64,000 nucleotides of DNA from Adiantum capillus-veneris (Eukaryota > Streptophyta > Polypodiopsida > Polypodiales > Pteridaceae). The stretch is from positions 146,780,241-146,844,240 of the forward strand of contig CM043945.1 of NCBI GenBank assembly GCA_014529385.2, given 5' to 3'. The notes under the pieces are model-generated. The model saw only the letters and a list, made by a program, of their open reading frames with translations, did not search any database and was not told where the DNA came from. The position numbers and the translations under genes were made by a program. Position 1 is the first letter of the stretch. Every line of letters begins with the position of its first letter. Positions 43,098 to 56,452 of the stretch are shown piece by piece.

Positions 43098-44452
43098 CTA
43101 CCCAAAAGTAACATCTGCCTTCCTGCTTGTCAGATCCTCCTTCAAGTCATAGCTTAATTGACCATCCCCTAGTGGAAAATCTGAAACATGAAACTTGTGA
43201 CGAGCCCTCCTTTTCCTCTTGGCCTTGACATCCTCGCCTTCATGGCTCTTTCCCTTCTTCTTACTAGGACCTAGGGCACTTCTTCCTTCCTTGTCCTCTG
43301 TGGTCCTCTTCCCAATAGGCATCACTAATGTATCCTCTAGCTTTGATGCCTTCTCCAAGGTGACTACACTTAGCACTTTTGTCTTTCCCTTTTCCTCCTG
43401 GGTTAATCCACTGGTTCCTTCATCTCTCTTAATTTCGATGCCATAATCATTCGACCTAGTTAGAACTTGTCTTGGCAATGGATACATGTCTCCCCCCATC
43501 CTTGGTGGCTTATCACATTGTGGGGTGATGTGGCCCAACTCTCCACAATTATAACATGTGGGCGTCTGCCTCCAGAACCTACCATTACTTTGTCCAACAC
43601 CATTCCTGGGTCTTTCTTCACCTCCTAGCTGATTTTCAAACCTCCCTCTACCTCGATTATTTCCCACTTGACCTAGCATGTTTAGGCTGAGATTCTTCAT
43701 TAAATCTACCACTTGCCTGATGTCTTGCCTTAGCCCATCATCTTGCACTGTTGTAGTGACCATTGCTGGCATAACCTGAGTAGTAACAGGAACCACTGGT
43801 TTGTGATGAACCCCTGGCTTGCGACCTTGTAAAGAGTCCATAGGCTGAAATTCAAATCTCATGGGCAAAGACTCCACCCCTAACTGGCTCATTTTCCTCA
43901 ACTTCCACTCTTTGTTCCTTGCTACCTCTAGTGCATCTTCCTATGTTCTATGCTTCTTTAGCTATACTCTCCAATGTATATTCTCCCAAAGACCAGCCAA
44001 GAACCTATCCTTCTTCATCATGTCAGGCGGGGGTACCTGTGGTGCTAAGGCCTTGCACATCCTCTCCCATGCCAATGAGAACTTACGTATGTACGCATCT
44101 ACTGTCTCACCTTCCTTTTGCACTAAATCCTATACTTCTTTCCACACTTTGTCAGGATCTTCTATCTTCACAAACTCCACTTCCAATCCATGTCGTAGAT
44201 TGTCCCAACTCGTGCATCACTCTTCAAACAGATTTGGAGAAGACGTAGCATCTGCGCCGGGTTATGAATCTGGTTGCTAATACAAGCAACCTCCATCTTT
44301 TCCAAAAAGTCTTCCACATCTTCATCACTTCTTCCATGAAACTCCGATAAGAGAAAGCCATGGCTACCCAAATTACGATGCTTTGAGAACCCCTTCGAAC
44401 ACACGTGCAAGAACCCAAAACTTTTGACTAACTCAATTCCCAGAAACTTCAA
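43098..44452 (-). pseudogene. Gypsy 1 gag
   Basis: From 44,452: MKFLGIELVKSFGFLHVCSK, FHGRSDEDVEDFLEKMEVAC, MLRLLQICLKSDAR (gag capsid start). Then in shifted frames VDAYIRKFSLAWERMCKALA, KKDRFLAGLWENIHWR. 43,901-43,098 is open: linker, DIRQVVDLMKNLSLNMLGQV, Arg/Gly-rich stretch and zinc knuckle CYNCGELGHITPQC (near 43,550-43,510), then a basic Lys-rich tail. Binds and packages element RNA. Two or three frameshifts in the N-terminal half. Confidence 0.87.
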
Positions 44453-47400
44453 TGGAGCTCAACTTCATATAAGGACAAACACATGCACATCAAATGAGTT
44501 TTCGTAGTTGATCATTGGAATTACAACAGGTAAAGGACATTCTAGGATCTCTCTTAATCTTCTTGGCCCGAATATTTATCTGGATTCTTTGAGTTAAATG
44601 AAAAGGAGTGAATTGAGGTCCATTTTGATCATCCATTAAAGCCAACCATGAAGCTCCCAAGAAAGCACACCTATCTTATCTTCTGATTTTGCCAAAATTT
44701 CAGCAGCATAACCGCATAAATGGCTTAAAAGACCAAAAAACGAGCCATCATAACTTGGAAAATTTTTGACAGATTTTCCCCAGAAGTAGAGCAGTAAGAA
44801 CCCAAAATATAGACTGTATATGTATGCATAAACTGCCAACAATAGAACTCGAGGATCAAGTAGGAATCACTAGTACATAGCCTATGGCGAGGTCACAAAA
44901 AGGGTTCTCCAGCTACTGAGGCGGTCCGGGGCGGGCAACAAGAAGAGCGGCCTCTAAACACCCTTCGAGGCTCCCGTGTTGCTCAATTGGGGCTGGGGCA
45001 AGCACAATCAGAGACAACAACAACCCACAGCCAGAAACCAAACAAGAAAAGGGGCACCACCTAGTTGTAGATGCAAACTAGGACGCACGTGATATCTCCT
45101 TGTACTCAAACGCACAAAGAGAGGGGAATGCAAGATAGCCACACACACCAAACACAAACATTCACCACGCTAGAAAGAGGTAAAGAACACAAATAAACTT
45201 GAGCAACTCAGTCTAAGCCTTAAAGACTAGATGCACACAAACTTGATGAGAAATAGAGAGACAACACAAAACTTGACCTTGTTGCCAATACACAAATTGT
45301 CTTAGGGTCACGGGAGCCCTCTCACCAAGCACCCTCTTACAATTTACCTTTTAGGCAAACAATTCAACAAGCCCTCAAACCACCAAGCATGAAATGGCAC
45401 AACAAACTTCAAGGACAATATACCTTCAACCACCTGATGAGCCAACTTATCAAGTCAATTTGGAGAGAAGAGTCGTAGTTGCATCATACAATTGCACCAA
45501 AAACTATAAATCTTATTTATGCACAAGAGTAGGCTACAAGTGTGGTGAAGAGTATAGTATCACTCCACTCCTCTACATGGCATAACTAACTTCAAGCTTC
45601 TCCATGCACCTATGTGTAGTGATGGAATAGAGCACTCACAATGCACACACTCTACACAACTAGGCTTGAAGAGTGGTGTGTTATGTGTTGAGAATGGTGT
45701 GGTGTAGTGTGATCATGTGATGATTTACAAGGGAGAGAAGGGCTCTATTTATAGGTTTTAGAAGCCCCGATTTGGATTAGGCCTAATCAAGTTTATTTGA
45801 GGGAATAAAAGATTATGCATATTTTATTTTTTATTTTAATGAGGGTGGGTCTCTCTTGTCCTTTGAGTCACATGGATGTGGGCTCAAGGGAAGAGAATTA
45901 TTGAGGATGAAAGGAGAGAGGATTGAGTGAATAATTTGGGAGTGCCTACTCTAGTAGAGGGTGCATTTTACAATAAGGTTAGTGGTTAGTAGTTAGTAAT
46001 TATCACTAAAAAATATTTACAAAATCATTCACCAAATGGTGATATATATGATGAGAAAAGTTAGAGAAGGGATGAGCTTGTAAAGAGAGGTTGAAGCTTT
46101 GGAGAAGTTGACATTCACCTCTTTACAGCACCGGAAGAAGAAGCGGTCAGCATGGCGAAGTAGCACGTGTCGATGAAGCTATGTTATCTTCAAACCTTGG
46201 AAAATTCATGATAAAAGCCTTCATTTGCAGAGGTTATCCTTGGATTTTTGCTGATTATTTGAAGTTCTTTACAAAGCTGAAGAGAGTATGGTAATATGGA
46301 CATATATGTAGAGAGAAAGGGGGACACATAGGGTGTAGAAATGGAGGATGAAGGCTATGGAGGTGTGAGAGATGTGGCAATGGTGAAGAGGGTGAATTAG
46401 GACATGGGAGTTGCAGGTTTGGGAGTGGGAAGGAGAGGGAGGAGTGTGTGTGAAAGAGGAAAATGATAAAGTGGAAGAGGGAGTCTAGCTGCATAGCATG
46501 GACAAACTAGGGTCCACCAATAAAATCATAGCTCACAGCTCGTAGCTCCAAAAAATATGAAAAAATTTTAGGTAAAAGTTCAGCTCACGAGCTACAACTT
46601 TTGTTTGTATCACCTTTTCAAATTAGGGGAGCATGTGATCTTTAAAAATTCAGCAAAATCGACTGTTTTTTCCACTGCACAAGGTCCTTGTGAGGTCCTT
46701 CTTTGGATGATTCTTTTGAATACCTCCAAGAGTGAGCTCCCCATGGTGCATGCACGCATGCCACATACCCTTGACCTTATTTGGTAGGTCTATAATTGAA
46801 GATATTGTTGAGATCATGATATAAGTGAATAGTACAACTAAGAAAATCAAATATTGAGGGGTCTAAAAAAATATGTACATGTCAAATATAAATAATATAG
46901 GTGGAAAAAATATAAAGGGGTCAAAATAAATCTCTCTCATTATAAGTATACCATAAAAAGATGAATATTTTTGGTGTTCTAATTTATGAGAGTAAAAGAG
47001 AATAGATGTAGGAAGGAAAAATCACAATAGTGAAAAAATATACACATAAATAAAACTAGTTTTTTTTGGATTTTTGTTGGGATGGAGTTACACAAAAAAT
47101 AAGAGAAGCTTGCATGAAATTATTTTTATATGGAACAAAGAGTATGCAAAATGGTAAGAAAAAATATGGTAATGGTGAGTCAATGTACATAGCATAAATA
47201 ACACACCATAGGTTGAAATATTTAAATAAATACCAAAATAATTATGAAAAATCCTTTTATTTAGGCCCTATATACAATGAAATATTTACACACAAATGGG
47301 CCATAATATACTTATATTTTTTATATATTTTTTATTTTTTTGTTTCAGCTAGCCCAGTGACTAGCTAATTAAGGGTTTTTAAGAAGATATGGGAAAAGTC

Positions 47401-47967
47401 CCCTAACTCACACACACCTATATACAGTGAAATGGTAGGGATAGCCACAGTGTTTAGATGATTTTGGTAGGGTGGATTAAATCACTATGGAAATTACGGA
47501 GGGCCGAAAAACGGCTATCACTACCTGTATCACTGAAAGGATCTCCACATTTGAGAATCCCCCAGCTCAATAAAACCTCACACTATCGACCCTCACACGA
47601 AGGCTAATGCAAATTGCGTATAGTCAAGTCTCAGAAATGACTATCTTCTAGACCAAGTCACAGAAATGGTTGGGACTGCCAAATAAAACCAAGTATGGCT
47701 CCACAAAGGCGTACAATGGCAGTTTCCACAAGTAACGTACAATACAAGACAATGCCCTCAACCAGGCGCCAAATGATGCATACCCACAACAACTGCAAGT
47801 GACACCACTGCTAGTATATCACTGTACTCCAGCTACCTATACCTGTGTGAATCACCTGTTATTGTCCCTGTAACCTGTAGTCTGCAACTTGTAATCCCGA
47901 ATCTTGAAGCTTGAAGCTTGAAGAAGAAGGTACTCGAAGAAGATCCTCCATGGGGGCGCCAAAAGAA
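44453..47967 (-). other. Long gypsy 1 leader, possibly with an inserted LTR-like segment
   Basis: No gene supported across 3.5 kb. A minus-strand TATA box (CTATAAATA at 45,754-45,746) followed by a transcript-like stretch suggests a solo LTR or leader promoter somewhere in 45.0-47.3 kb, but I found no paired copy or boundaries. A C/T-rich minus strand tract lies at 46,260-46,480. The primer-binding site is at the right end. Confidence 0.35.
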
Positions 47968-49111
47968 TGTGAGCAGGATGGAAACACATAAAACACCTCT
48001 ATAATGACCCGACACACACTCTTGGAATGATATACACACACACTATGGGGCACCACTCGGCTTACACAGCACACCTGACCGAGACAGGGAACACACCTAT
48101 GGAGTGAGAGGAGAGAGACTATCCACTTGCCCACTCCACACAGAGACACACACACACACACACACCAAAAACTGAGCTCAAAAGCGGAGAACTTATGATG
48201 TTTAGATACAATAGAGCTTGGGCCAACACCAATGGGGAAAATAGCTCACACAGTATGGGTAAAATAAGCTAGATACAATCACAAACTGGAGCAGAAACTT
48301 CGCTCATAAGAGAAACTTACACAGCCAAAACAGTAGAAAAAGAGGGAGGAATTTGGCAAAATGGACAGCGCCATCACGTTCCGAACGGCCCAAAACCCCA
48401 GTCTACAATGTCAAAGTGCTCAAATCCGACCTCGGATGAGTAGTTTACGGCCAAAACAGGCTCCAAAAACCCCAAAAACACACCTGCGGCTGTTCCTCCT
48501 CTCTTCTCGATGTTTTTTCTGGTCTTCTCTCTGTTTTTTTAGTTCCCACACTTAGATTTATTACTTGGGCAACCTTGGCCTTTCAGATGACCTCAAACGG
48601 ACCCCGAACAGGCCAAAAACTGACCTCGCAGTGCATAGTTGTCACCCTGCTGCATCCATACGCACACCTGGCACTCGACTTTTTTCAATAATGCATCCTG
48701 CCACCACATGAAGTGTCCCCAAAATATGGTCCTCATGATGACCCTTCTGCATAATTATCACAAGAAAACACCCACGTTGTGTCCGTACGTCTCCGCATGT
48801 TCAAGTATTGACCCCATTCAGCCTCCTGACGCCACTAGATGCCATCTAACGCATCTGCTTACCTCATTTCATCGGCCCGTGGATAGCTTCCTTGAGAAGT
48901 TTTACGCACTACCAACTCCTCATTATTGTAGAAAAAACACATTGGTACTGGTAACAATGAAAACCGATGCACTATGTACATACTGTCCTACCTGTATACA
49001 TGTGGGCCCCACATAACTACCTGGCTCTGGAAAATGGGGAATTCTTTATTTGATGAACCATGCATGTGTATGTACATATGCACAATCCCTTGCTCCAAAA
49101 AACTCCTGACA
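47968..49111 (-). repeat. Gypsy 1 5' LTR
   Basis: 1,144 bp, colinear with 29,999-31,151 from TGTGAGCRGGATGGAAACAC to AACTCCTGACA. Differences include a shorter CA tract (48,147-48,165). Confidence 0.93.
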
Positions 49112-49132
49112 ACGTTAATTGTTAACGTGATC

Positions 49133-51142
49133 TTGAGGGTGACCTACAGAAACCAATAGAGCCGGTAGGTCCGCCGAGCTTTTTCATTTTCTCGACGGGG
49201 CCCACCTGGCTTTCCCATTTTCCCGGGCGGGCCCCTCCAGGCTATAGGGTTTTCCCGGCGGGCTCGCTGGAAATGAAAAATCCCGGCGGGCCCGATTGTA
49301 TATGGTAAACCTCTTCTTACTTTGGCATTTTAACTAGGTAAATCCCTAGGAAGTATATCCGAGCGTCGGGTATATTCATCTCCTGGTGAATTGACCTAAG
49401 GTTACAGAGTCACAGGTCCTTTTTTTGGGCGGAATGTGATTCTTAATTCAGTAACCACTTCTAAAAATATTTAAACCCTTCACCGAACATAAAGATACTA
49501 AACCAAAACAATTGAGAATTTGGAGAGTCATGCTCATTGTGACGAAGTCATTGGTCCATAAAAGGGTTGTAGTTGGTTTTAGAAGATGAGCATATTTAAA
49601 TAACGAGTTGATAGTCAAGGATCGGATGCCCTGTACTAGTGTACTGGGTATATAAAGATCCTTGATGTCTTGCATTTTTCACCATCATAGATTTGAATTG
49701 ATATAAAAAACAACATATCAAATACAAATTCATGTTTGCAAATGGCACTAACACTCTCACACTATTTCAAGCAAACCCTTAATCACGACTTGAAGACTTT
49801 AAGAAATGTGCAAGGAAATATTGATAAAAATTGAAAACAATCTTTACTTAAAATTGCAATTTGTTAAACGTATAAAATGCAGATCAAAAAAGTGATTTAT
49901 AAGACCTTAATTCAGATCAAACAATACATGTTAAAATTTTGGTATATTTTAGCATATATTGAATTTCTAACTTATATTTTTCTCCGTGCGCACATACTAG
50001 TTCAAGCAAAGCACACACCGACTTAAAGACTTCAAAATCACTTAAAACATTGGAAGTACACAAATTGGACTAGAAAATTGCAAAGAATGTCTTGCTCTTT
50101 TAAAAGATAGAAATAAATATTTAACATGCAAATTGTGTTCACACACTTTTTTACATAGAATTTATGTAAATGTAGCATTCAAAATAGCGATAATAATTGA
50201 TACTCTTTAAAGACACGAGAGAATATTTAACATACAAAGTGTGTGCAATTTTTTTGTTTACAGAGAATTCATGTAAATGAAGCATTAAGAATAGCGATAA
50301 TGCTTGAGGTCCTTTAAAAAGATAAAAAAGAATATTTAACAAACAAATTGTGTGCAAATACTTTATTGCATATAATTTATATAAATGGAGCATTTAAAAT
50401 AGCGATGGTTGATGAATAAAGCATTCTTTTGAATGTGATTAGCTAGTATATAATTTCATATGGATAGGTAAAAGCAACAAAATCAAACAATTCAAACATT
50501 TGTATATGAAATACTCTTCACAGCCGCATTACCGACCAAGTATTTCATATACTTAATACTTAAAAGATTAAATGCACATACAAATTATATGATGTTCGTA
50601 CGATCGGGTTAACAACTTGAACGCCACATTTATGCAAAAACAAATGCTTCTAACAAACGACACTCTATTAGCCCCGTTACTGATCGACTGCCGCCTGAAT
50701 CTAAGAAGAAATAATGGCTTGCATACGAACATCATATAGCCGCGTTATCGATCGATGCCCATATGTTTTTGGGAAGGGGGAAGGGAAGTTGAGTTACCAT
50801 AAGGATACTAGATTTTCCGCGTTACTGACATAGTACCCAGATAGTAAGCCAATACTTACCACAAGGACATCATCTTCCCTGCGTCACTGAGGTGATGCCC
50901 CCGTGGTAAGCATTGTTTTATAGAACAACTTACGCACACACTCCCATTGTGTGGTAACATACCTTATGACTGCCTGCAATACGACAAAAGGCATGCTACC
51001 ACACAATGCATACACACACACAACACATACCCGGATTGTGTGGTCAAGTACTCCGCTACTGCCGCGCACTGCAACGCAGAGCATGCTCCCACACAATCCC
51101 CTCTCTCCTCTCTCCTCTCGACGTACCTGCAAAGGTGATCAA

Positions 51143-51220
<78 letters not shown>

Positions 51221-51360
51221 ATGAAACACCCAGTGGGCTCGATTAGGCCCGTATATATATAATTTTGCGGGCCCGCATGCCTTTTTGGTATTCCAGTCGG
51301 GCCCGGAGGGAAAATGGAAAAGCTCGGCGGGATTTTAGTGGGTTTCGAGGCTACCCTTAA
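49133..51360. mobile_element. Non-autonomous DNA transposon with GC-rich inverted ends (possibly hAT-like)
   Basis: Left end TTGAGGGTGACCTAC..GAAACC and right end (reverse complement) TTAAGGGTAGCCTCGAAACC, each followed by CCGCCGAGCTTTTYCATTTT and GGGCCC-rich words (49,172-49,275; 51,232-51,335). GC-rich GGGCCCG subterminal motifs are common in plant hAT elements. The interior is AT-rich without a gene and includes a (CT)n tract at 51,150-51,217. No clear 8-bp target duplication. Confidence 0.65.
51150..51217. repeat. (CT)n microsatellite
   Basis: About 68 bp of uninterrupted CT repeats near the right end of the 49.1-51.4 kb element. Confidence 0.95.
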
Positions 51361-52115
51361 CCAGATTCTTTGTGATCATGTTTAGTGCAATCATGTAAAT
51401 TTATCATAATTACGTAAATATTAAATCCGTGGTCCTACGTCTAAGAAATTTTAACACTAACCTTTGGTGGAGATATTAAATGAAGCTAACCCTAAGGTCT
51501 TTCAAGCTCCATTAGCTAGCATTTCTCTTTGATAGACCATCTCTCATTTGGACCCATTGACTTTGGCCCCGTGTCGAGATGGATCCATAAGCACATGTCT
51601 ATATTCTAACTCTTGTTCCCATTTATTCTCCCACATTAAATGATTAGTTTAATATGAGAAAATCATTTGGGTTAGTTAGATATTAGATTTTATTACATTA
51701 CCTCTCTCTTGAAATCATAGTCATCCTCAACTATGAGGTAGAGGAGATAAAGCCTTAGTCAGTAGTGTATGTTTCTTAGCGGGTAGATGATCCCTTTTTA
51801 CCCTAGGACATCATTCCAATGGATGACTGATCCACTTGGGGCTTGGGAGACTTAGCTGCCACAAGCATGTTTTCTCTTGAGTCCATTTCATTTTTTCAAA
51901 GTAGAGTGACAAATTCTACTTGGTGTTTGAGAGACGTCCTTGTCAGAAACATGTTTCTAAGCATGTATACTAGTTAAATTTGTGCAGAAGAAAAAGAGAA
52001 TTAGTCTTATAAGACAAAAACATTGATCATTTAAAGAAAACATGTAGATTTTCTTACTCTAATGTAGCATCGTAAGCATTGACAAGGTTCATATTGTCCT
52101 TAAGTTGTATTCCTT

Positions 52116-53430
52116 TCATCCATCTATCATCTTCAAAAGAATAATTTTATAACTTAATAAGATATCATCGGATAATCTTACCATGCCGGAGCATCTTATC
52201 CACATGTTAAAGGATATCTTCGGGTTGTACCACCTCATTTTGGTCTTGGGGTCTTCAATAATTGGTTCTCTTGGTCGCTCTCCTTTGTAGGGCTTAAGTA
52301 GGCTCAATGAAAAGCATTGTGTATGAGCAAATCGTTGGGCAACTTGAGTTGATAAGCCATGTCATTGATTGGCTTCAAGATTTGAAAAGGACCATAGTAT
52401 CTTTTTGCTAATTTACCATAATACTTTTGATGGCCCGTAGAATTTTTTTCCCATTGTTTGCCTTAATTGAGCCTTGGGAAACTTGAGTAAGACCCAATCA
52501 TTTTCTTTGAACATTAAGGCTTTTCTGTGCTTATCAATAGCAGCAGTTTTGCTTTGTTGAGAGATGGATATAGCCTCCTTAATCTTTTGGAAAGATTCTT
52601 GTAGGTCATGACTATACTCATTGACAACAAAGATCTTCCCATGTAATTTAAGTAGCAAGGGACTTTTAGGTCTTCCCCCTATGATCTCAAAAGGTGCCTT
52701 TCATGCAGTAGTATGGACAATATTATTGTATGCATACTCTAGGAGGGGTAAGTACTTCTCCCATTGTGAGCATTGATCTACTTTTGTACATAAGTCTTTA
52801 GAAGATTGAGAATAGTAAGATTGGTAATTTCACTTTGGCCATCTTTTTGTGGGTGATACGCGGAAGAGAAATTCAATCTTGTACCTAGAGTTCTCAAAGA
52901 GACCTTTCCAAAAATTACTGATCATTCTAGGATCTCTATCTGACATGATGGATGTTGGAAATCCATGGTGTTTGAAAATCTGGGATACGAAGAGGGTTGT
53001 CATTTGGTGTGCCTTAATAGTCTTTTTGACAGGAATAGATTGTGCTTGCTTCCTAAACCTGTCGACTATTATTCATATTCCCCTCTTCCCATGGATAGAC
53101 TTAGGTAATCCAAAGATAAAACTCATGGATATACTCTCTCATGGTGAATTAGGGATTTGGAAGGGCTGGAGTAACCCAGCTTGCTTCCCTGAATCATATT
53201 GGATCTTTTGGCATACCACACATTTTGAAACATATTCTTGTATGTCTACTTTCAAGGTAGGCATGTAGAAGTACATCTCTACTCCTTGAAGAGTAGGTTG
53301 AATGCCTCTATGCCCCACATAGTGAGGAGCATGGGATTCATACATGACTTTCTCACGAAGGAAGTAGGTAATACATAGCCTATTAGGAGGTAAGCTTCTC
53401 TTTGAGTTTGTCAAAAGAATTTTTCTCTTT
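52116..53430 (-). pseudogene. Gypsy 2 integrase remnants
   Basis: Zinc-binding HHCC region at 53,330-53,175: HAPHYVGHRGIQPTLQGVEM, then YVSKCVVCQKIQ. The catalytic core is scattered in three frames between about 53,130 and 52,690. C-terminal region 52,658-52,413: [28 protein letters not shown]. Tail at 52,307-52,116: LLKPYKGERPREPI. Heavily frameshifted. Confidence 0.78.
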
Positions 53431-54280
53431 AGCCATCCATGAGTACTTAATGTTCTTCTTTTTTATGTCATGTAATGGTCCAAATATTTGAGAGATTTTT
53501 TCTATGAAGCGTCTATAGTATGCATACATACCAATAAAGCTTCATATCTCATGTATATATCTTGGATTAGGCCATGCCTTTATTACCTTTAACTTAGAGG
53601 GATCCATACAAATACCATCTTGAGAGATAATATGACCTAAGTATTGAATCTCTTGAAGGAAAAATTCACTCTTCTTTTGATTGATAAAAAGCTTGTTTTC
53701 CCTCAAAGCTTGAAAAATCACCTAGAGATGTTGCTTTTGTTCCTCCAAGGACTTGGAGTAGATGATGATATCATCAAAGAACACTCCAGTGAATTTGTGG
53801 TAGGGTCTAAAGATTTTCTCCATTAAACTATTGAATGTGGCTCGAGGATTTGTCAAACCAAAAGGCATGCAAGATATTCATAAAGACCAAACATTGTACG
53901 AAACGTAGCCTTTACAATATCTTCATGCACTATCCTTATTTGATGATAGCCACTTTTAAAGTCAATCCTGCTGAAGTAGGTCAAGCCTTGTATCTTATCA
54001 AACAGAGCTTCTACCCGTGGTATGGGAAATATGTTTTTGATAGTGATATGGTTTAGTACTCGATAGTCCACACACATCCTATAGTACTTGATAGTCCACA
54101 CACATCCGATATGTACCATCTATCTTTTGCACTAAAAGGACTAAAGAACAAAAGGAAGAAGATCAAGGCCTCACCATCCCTTTGTCTACCAGTCCTTGAA
54201 CCTGTCTCATGATCTCCGCTTGTTGAGCTTAGAAAACTCGATAAGGAGGCTTGTTAGGCGGTGAGCTTCCTGGTAGGAGC
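53431..54280 (-). pseudogene. Gypsy 2 reverse transcriptase
   Basis: From about 54,250: stretch leading to RMCVDYRVLNHITIKNIFPI, PRVEALFDKIQGLTYFSRID, FKSGYHQIRIVHEDIVKATF (RT palm), then MPFGLTNPRATFNSLMEKIF-like sequence near 53,880-53,815 and the FVDDIIIYSKSLE-like YxDD region near 53,780-53,745. Several frameshifts. Confidence 0.85.
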
Positions 54281-54439
54281 TAAATTTGATGGTCATCATC
54301 CCCTCATTTTGGAGGTAACTCCATAGGGATATCATCGATAAAAATATTTGAGAATCCATTTACAAAATTACACAAGTCTAACTCTTCTTGATTCCTACCA
54401 TTTAATTTGACAAAACATTAAGATATTTTATGGATTGTT

Positions 54440-54695
54440 TGACAAAAATCATGTACACAAAAACTAAGCTTTTCATTTATTTGTCAAAAGCAAGAGAATT
54501 TATAAGTGGAGTAGTACGACCATGATCATTAGCATCTATATACATGGAGTAGTACGACCACGATCATTAGCATCTATATACATGCTTGACAAAAATCATG
54601 TACACAAAAACTAAGCTTTTCATTTATTTGTCAAAAGCAAGAGAATTTATAAGTGGAGTAGTACGACCACGATCATTAGCATCTATATACATGCT
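54440..54695. repeat. Local 146-bp tandem duplication
   Basis: 54,440-54,545 is repeated almost exactly at 54,586-54,692 (GACAAAAATCATGTACAC.., then GGAGTAGTACGACCACGATC, TTAGCATCTATATACATG). A partial third copy of the last 40 bp lies between. It falls in the spacer between protease and RT. Confidence 0.9.
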
Positions 54696-55000
54696 CTTTT
54701 CCCTATAGGTGAAGTAGGTTCTCCTTTTAGGGAACTTCATGTTGGCAGCCATGCGGTTAAACCGTGGTGCCCCTAGGATAACTTCTTTATGCTTGAGAGC
54801 AGAGATGAGAAAATCTTCTTTGTCAACATAGCCTTGGACATGAAGCCTCAATTTCCCAATCAAGGTAGTAATGGTGGATTCTTGCCCCTTGAAGGCTCCA
54901 TTGGCTACAACTACATCTCCCACCTCATGAGTTTGAATGCCTAACTTGGTGGCCAACTCTGTGGATATGAAATTGTGAGTAAATCCAGCATCAAACAAGA
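54624..55000 (-). pseudogene. Gypsy 2 protease
   Basis: MFDAGFTHNFISTELATKLG is the retropepsin active-site region (family form LxDSGSTHNFIS; here Asp-Ala-Gly), followed by VVVANGAFKGQES, QGYVDKEDFLISALKHKEVI, LGAPRF. The LGxxWL motif is changed to LGAPRF. Confidence 0.85.
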
Positions 55001-55129
55001 TGAATGCATCATGATCCCTTACCTTTCCCCAAGCATAGGAGAGAGATGATTCTTTGCAATGAGCGTCTTCCTTGGAGATTTGATCATAGAAGCTGTAGGA
55101 GTCTCATTGTGGGTATTTCTTTTGGGGCA

Positions 55130-56452
55130 AGAATGGTAGCCATGTCCTACTCCCCACACTTAAAGCATTTGTGGTTCTTACAAAAAGCTTCTAGCTCTTA
55201 AGGGGAGAGTTTTATTTTACCTTTGTAAACTCCCTTCTCCTTCGACTGATTGTTGTTGTTTTTGTTGTTGGAATTTTCTAGGGAAGATTTTTGGGCATTG
55301 TACTTCCCCTTTGCTTCATTTCAATCTTTGTTTTCTATGGGCTTGAAATTCCTTTTAGCCCCTTTGGGCGAAGCAACCATAGTGTGATGGATTACTTCGG
55401 TGATAGAACCAGGCCGTTGGGAGTTGACATACTCAGCCATTCCTTTAGGTAATCCCGCACAAAATTGTTTCTTTTTCTCAGCAAAGTCTATCTTTTGAAA
55501 GATAGTAGCCTTCAAATGTAAATCCCAAAACTTGTCCACATATTTGTGGATATAATCATTGGAGAGTAGCTCCAAACTGTGCCATTCAGTATTTACTTTG
55601 TCCTTTGCATCGCTTGCAAGGAATTGCTTCATGATGGAAACTGTAGAGTTTTCCATGTCTTTCGATCTTCTTTGTCTTCACGAAGGCTAGCCCACCATTG
55701 ACGAACATATTTTTGGAAGTGCATAGCTACAAGGCGTAGCTTGGAGGACTCTATAAAGCCCTCGTCTCCAAAGGCCACATTGAGTTTTTGGATGAATGCC
55801 AATACTTTGTGAGTAGCACCAAAGGTGCCATCATAGGTGAGAAAAGAGATACTCTTTCCTCTCTCTTTATACTTTGTAAGCTTTTGGGACCTTCTCCAAG
55901 CAGGGTAGGATTTGCAATGTTCTCTCCTCTTGTATTCTCTAAGAGAATAGATGTTCCTTCATTTGGAAGAGGAGAAAGGTGAAGAAGAAGGAGAAGAGGG
56001 TGACCTCTTTATTGCCTTTTTCTTCCTTTTTTTTCTCTCTTCCCTTTCAAAGGGATGAGGAGAAGGACTATGGGTTGACCATTTCCTCTTGGGAGGAGTT
56101 CGCGATCGTCTAGACTCTAGACCGCCGTCTTCATGGACCCACATCTTGAAAGGAGATTAGTGATTCACTTATTTCTCGTTCTTTGTATTCCTCCTCTCTT
56201 ATGGGCCAAGAGTGTTCTTCTGGGAGTCTCATCAAGAGGCCCCCTAAGCTCTCTCTCCTCTTGAAGGGGAAGGGAAATCCCAGAAGCACAAAGTTTTTGA
56301 GTAACGTTGGCTTGCAAAGCACGGTTGCACATAGCTTGTTGCAACCTAGTAAAAAGATAATTAACAAACATGGGGGCATCATCATTAGTACCTTCATGTG
56401 CAAAATTAAAGCTGTAAATATTCATTCTACTCTCTTGGTTATTGTCAGCCAT
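55130..56452 (-). pseudogene. Gypsy 2 gag
   Basis: N-terminus 56,452-56,165 (MADNNQESRMNIYSF..). The middle is Arg/Lys/Ser-rich. Capsid 55,656-55,321: MKQFLASDAKDKVNTEWHSL, DYIHKYVDKFWDLHLKATIF, KKQFCAGLPKGMAEYV. A zinc knuckle CFKCGE-GHGYHSC is readable near 55,175-55,135 across a one-base shift. Non-functional. Confidence 0.8.

Larger units (their letters stand above)
29999..49111 (-). mobile_element. Ty3/gypsy LTR retrotransposon, Tat-type, minus strand, with large nested insert
   Basis: LTRs 29,999-31,151 and 47,968-49,111 begin TGTGAGC and end CTCCTGACA on the plus strand (so TGTCAGGAG..GCTCACA in element sense). They are colinear and highly similar throughout. The primer site TTGGCGCC (47,955-47,962, minus strand) adjoins the right-hand (5') LTR; a purine-rich GGGGATGGGCAAAT tract (about 31,157-31,170, minus) adjoins the 3' LTR. 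Internal order on the minus strand is gag, protease, RT, RNase H, second RNase H, integrase. Unit 3 (33,175-41,192) splits the first RNase H. Flanks CATGT and ACGTT do not form a convincing target duplication. Confidence 0.93.
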
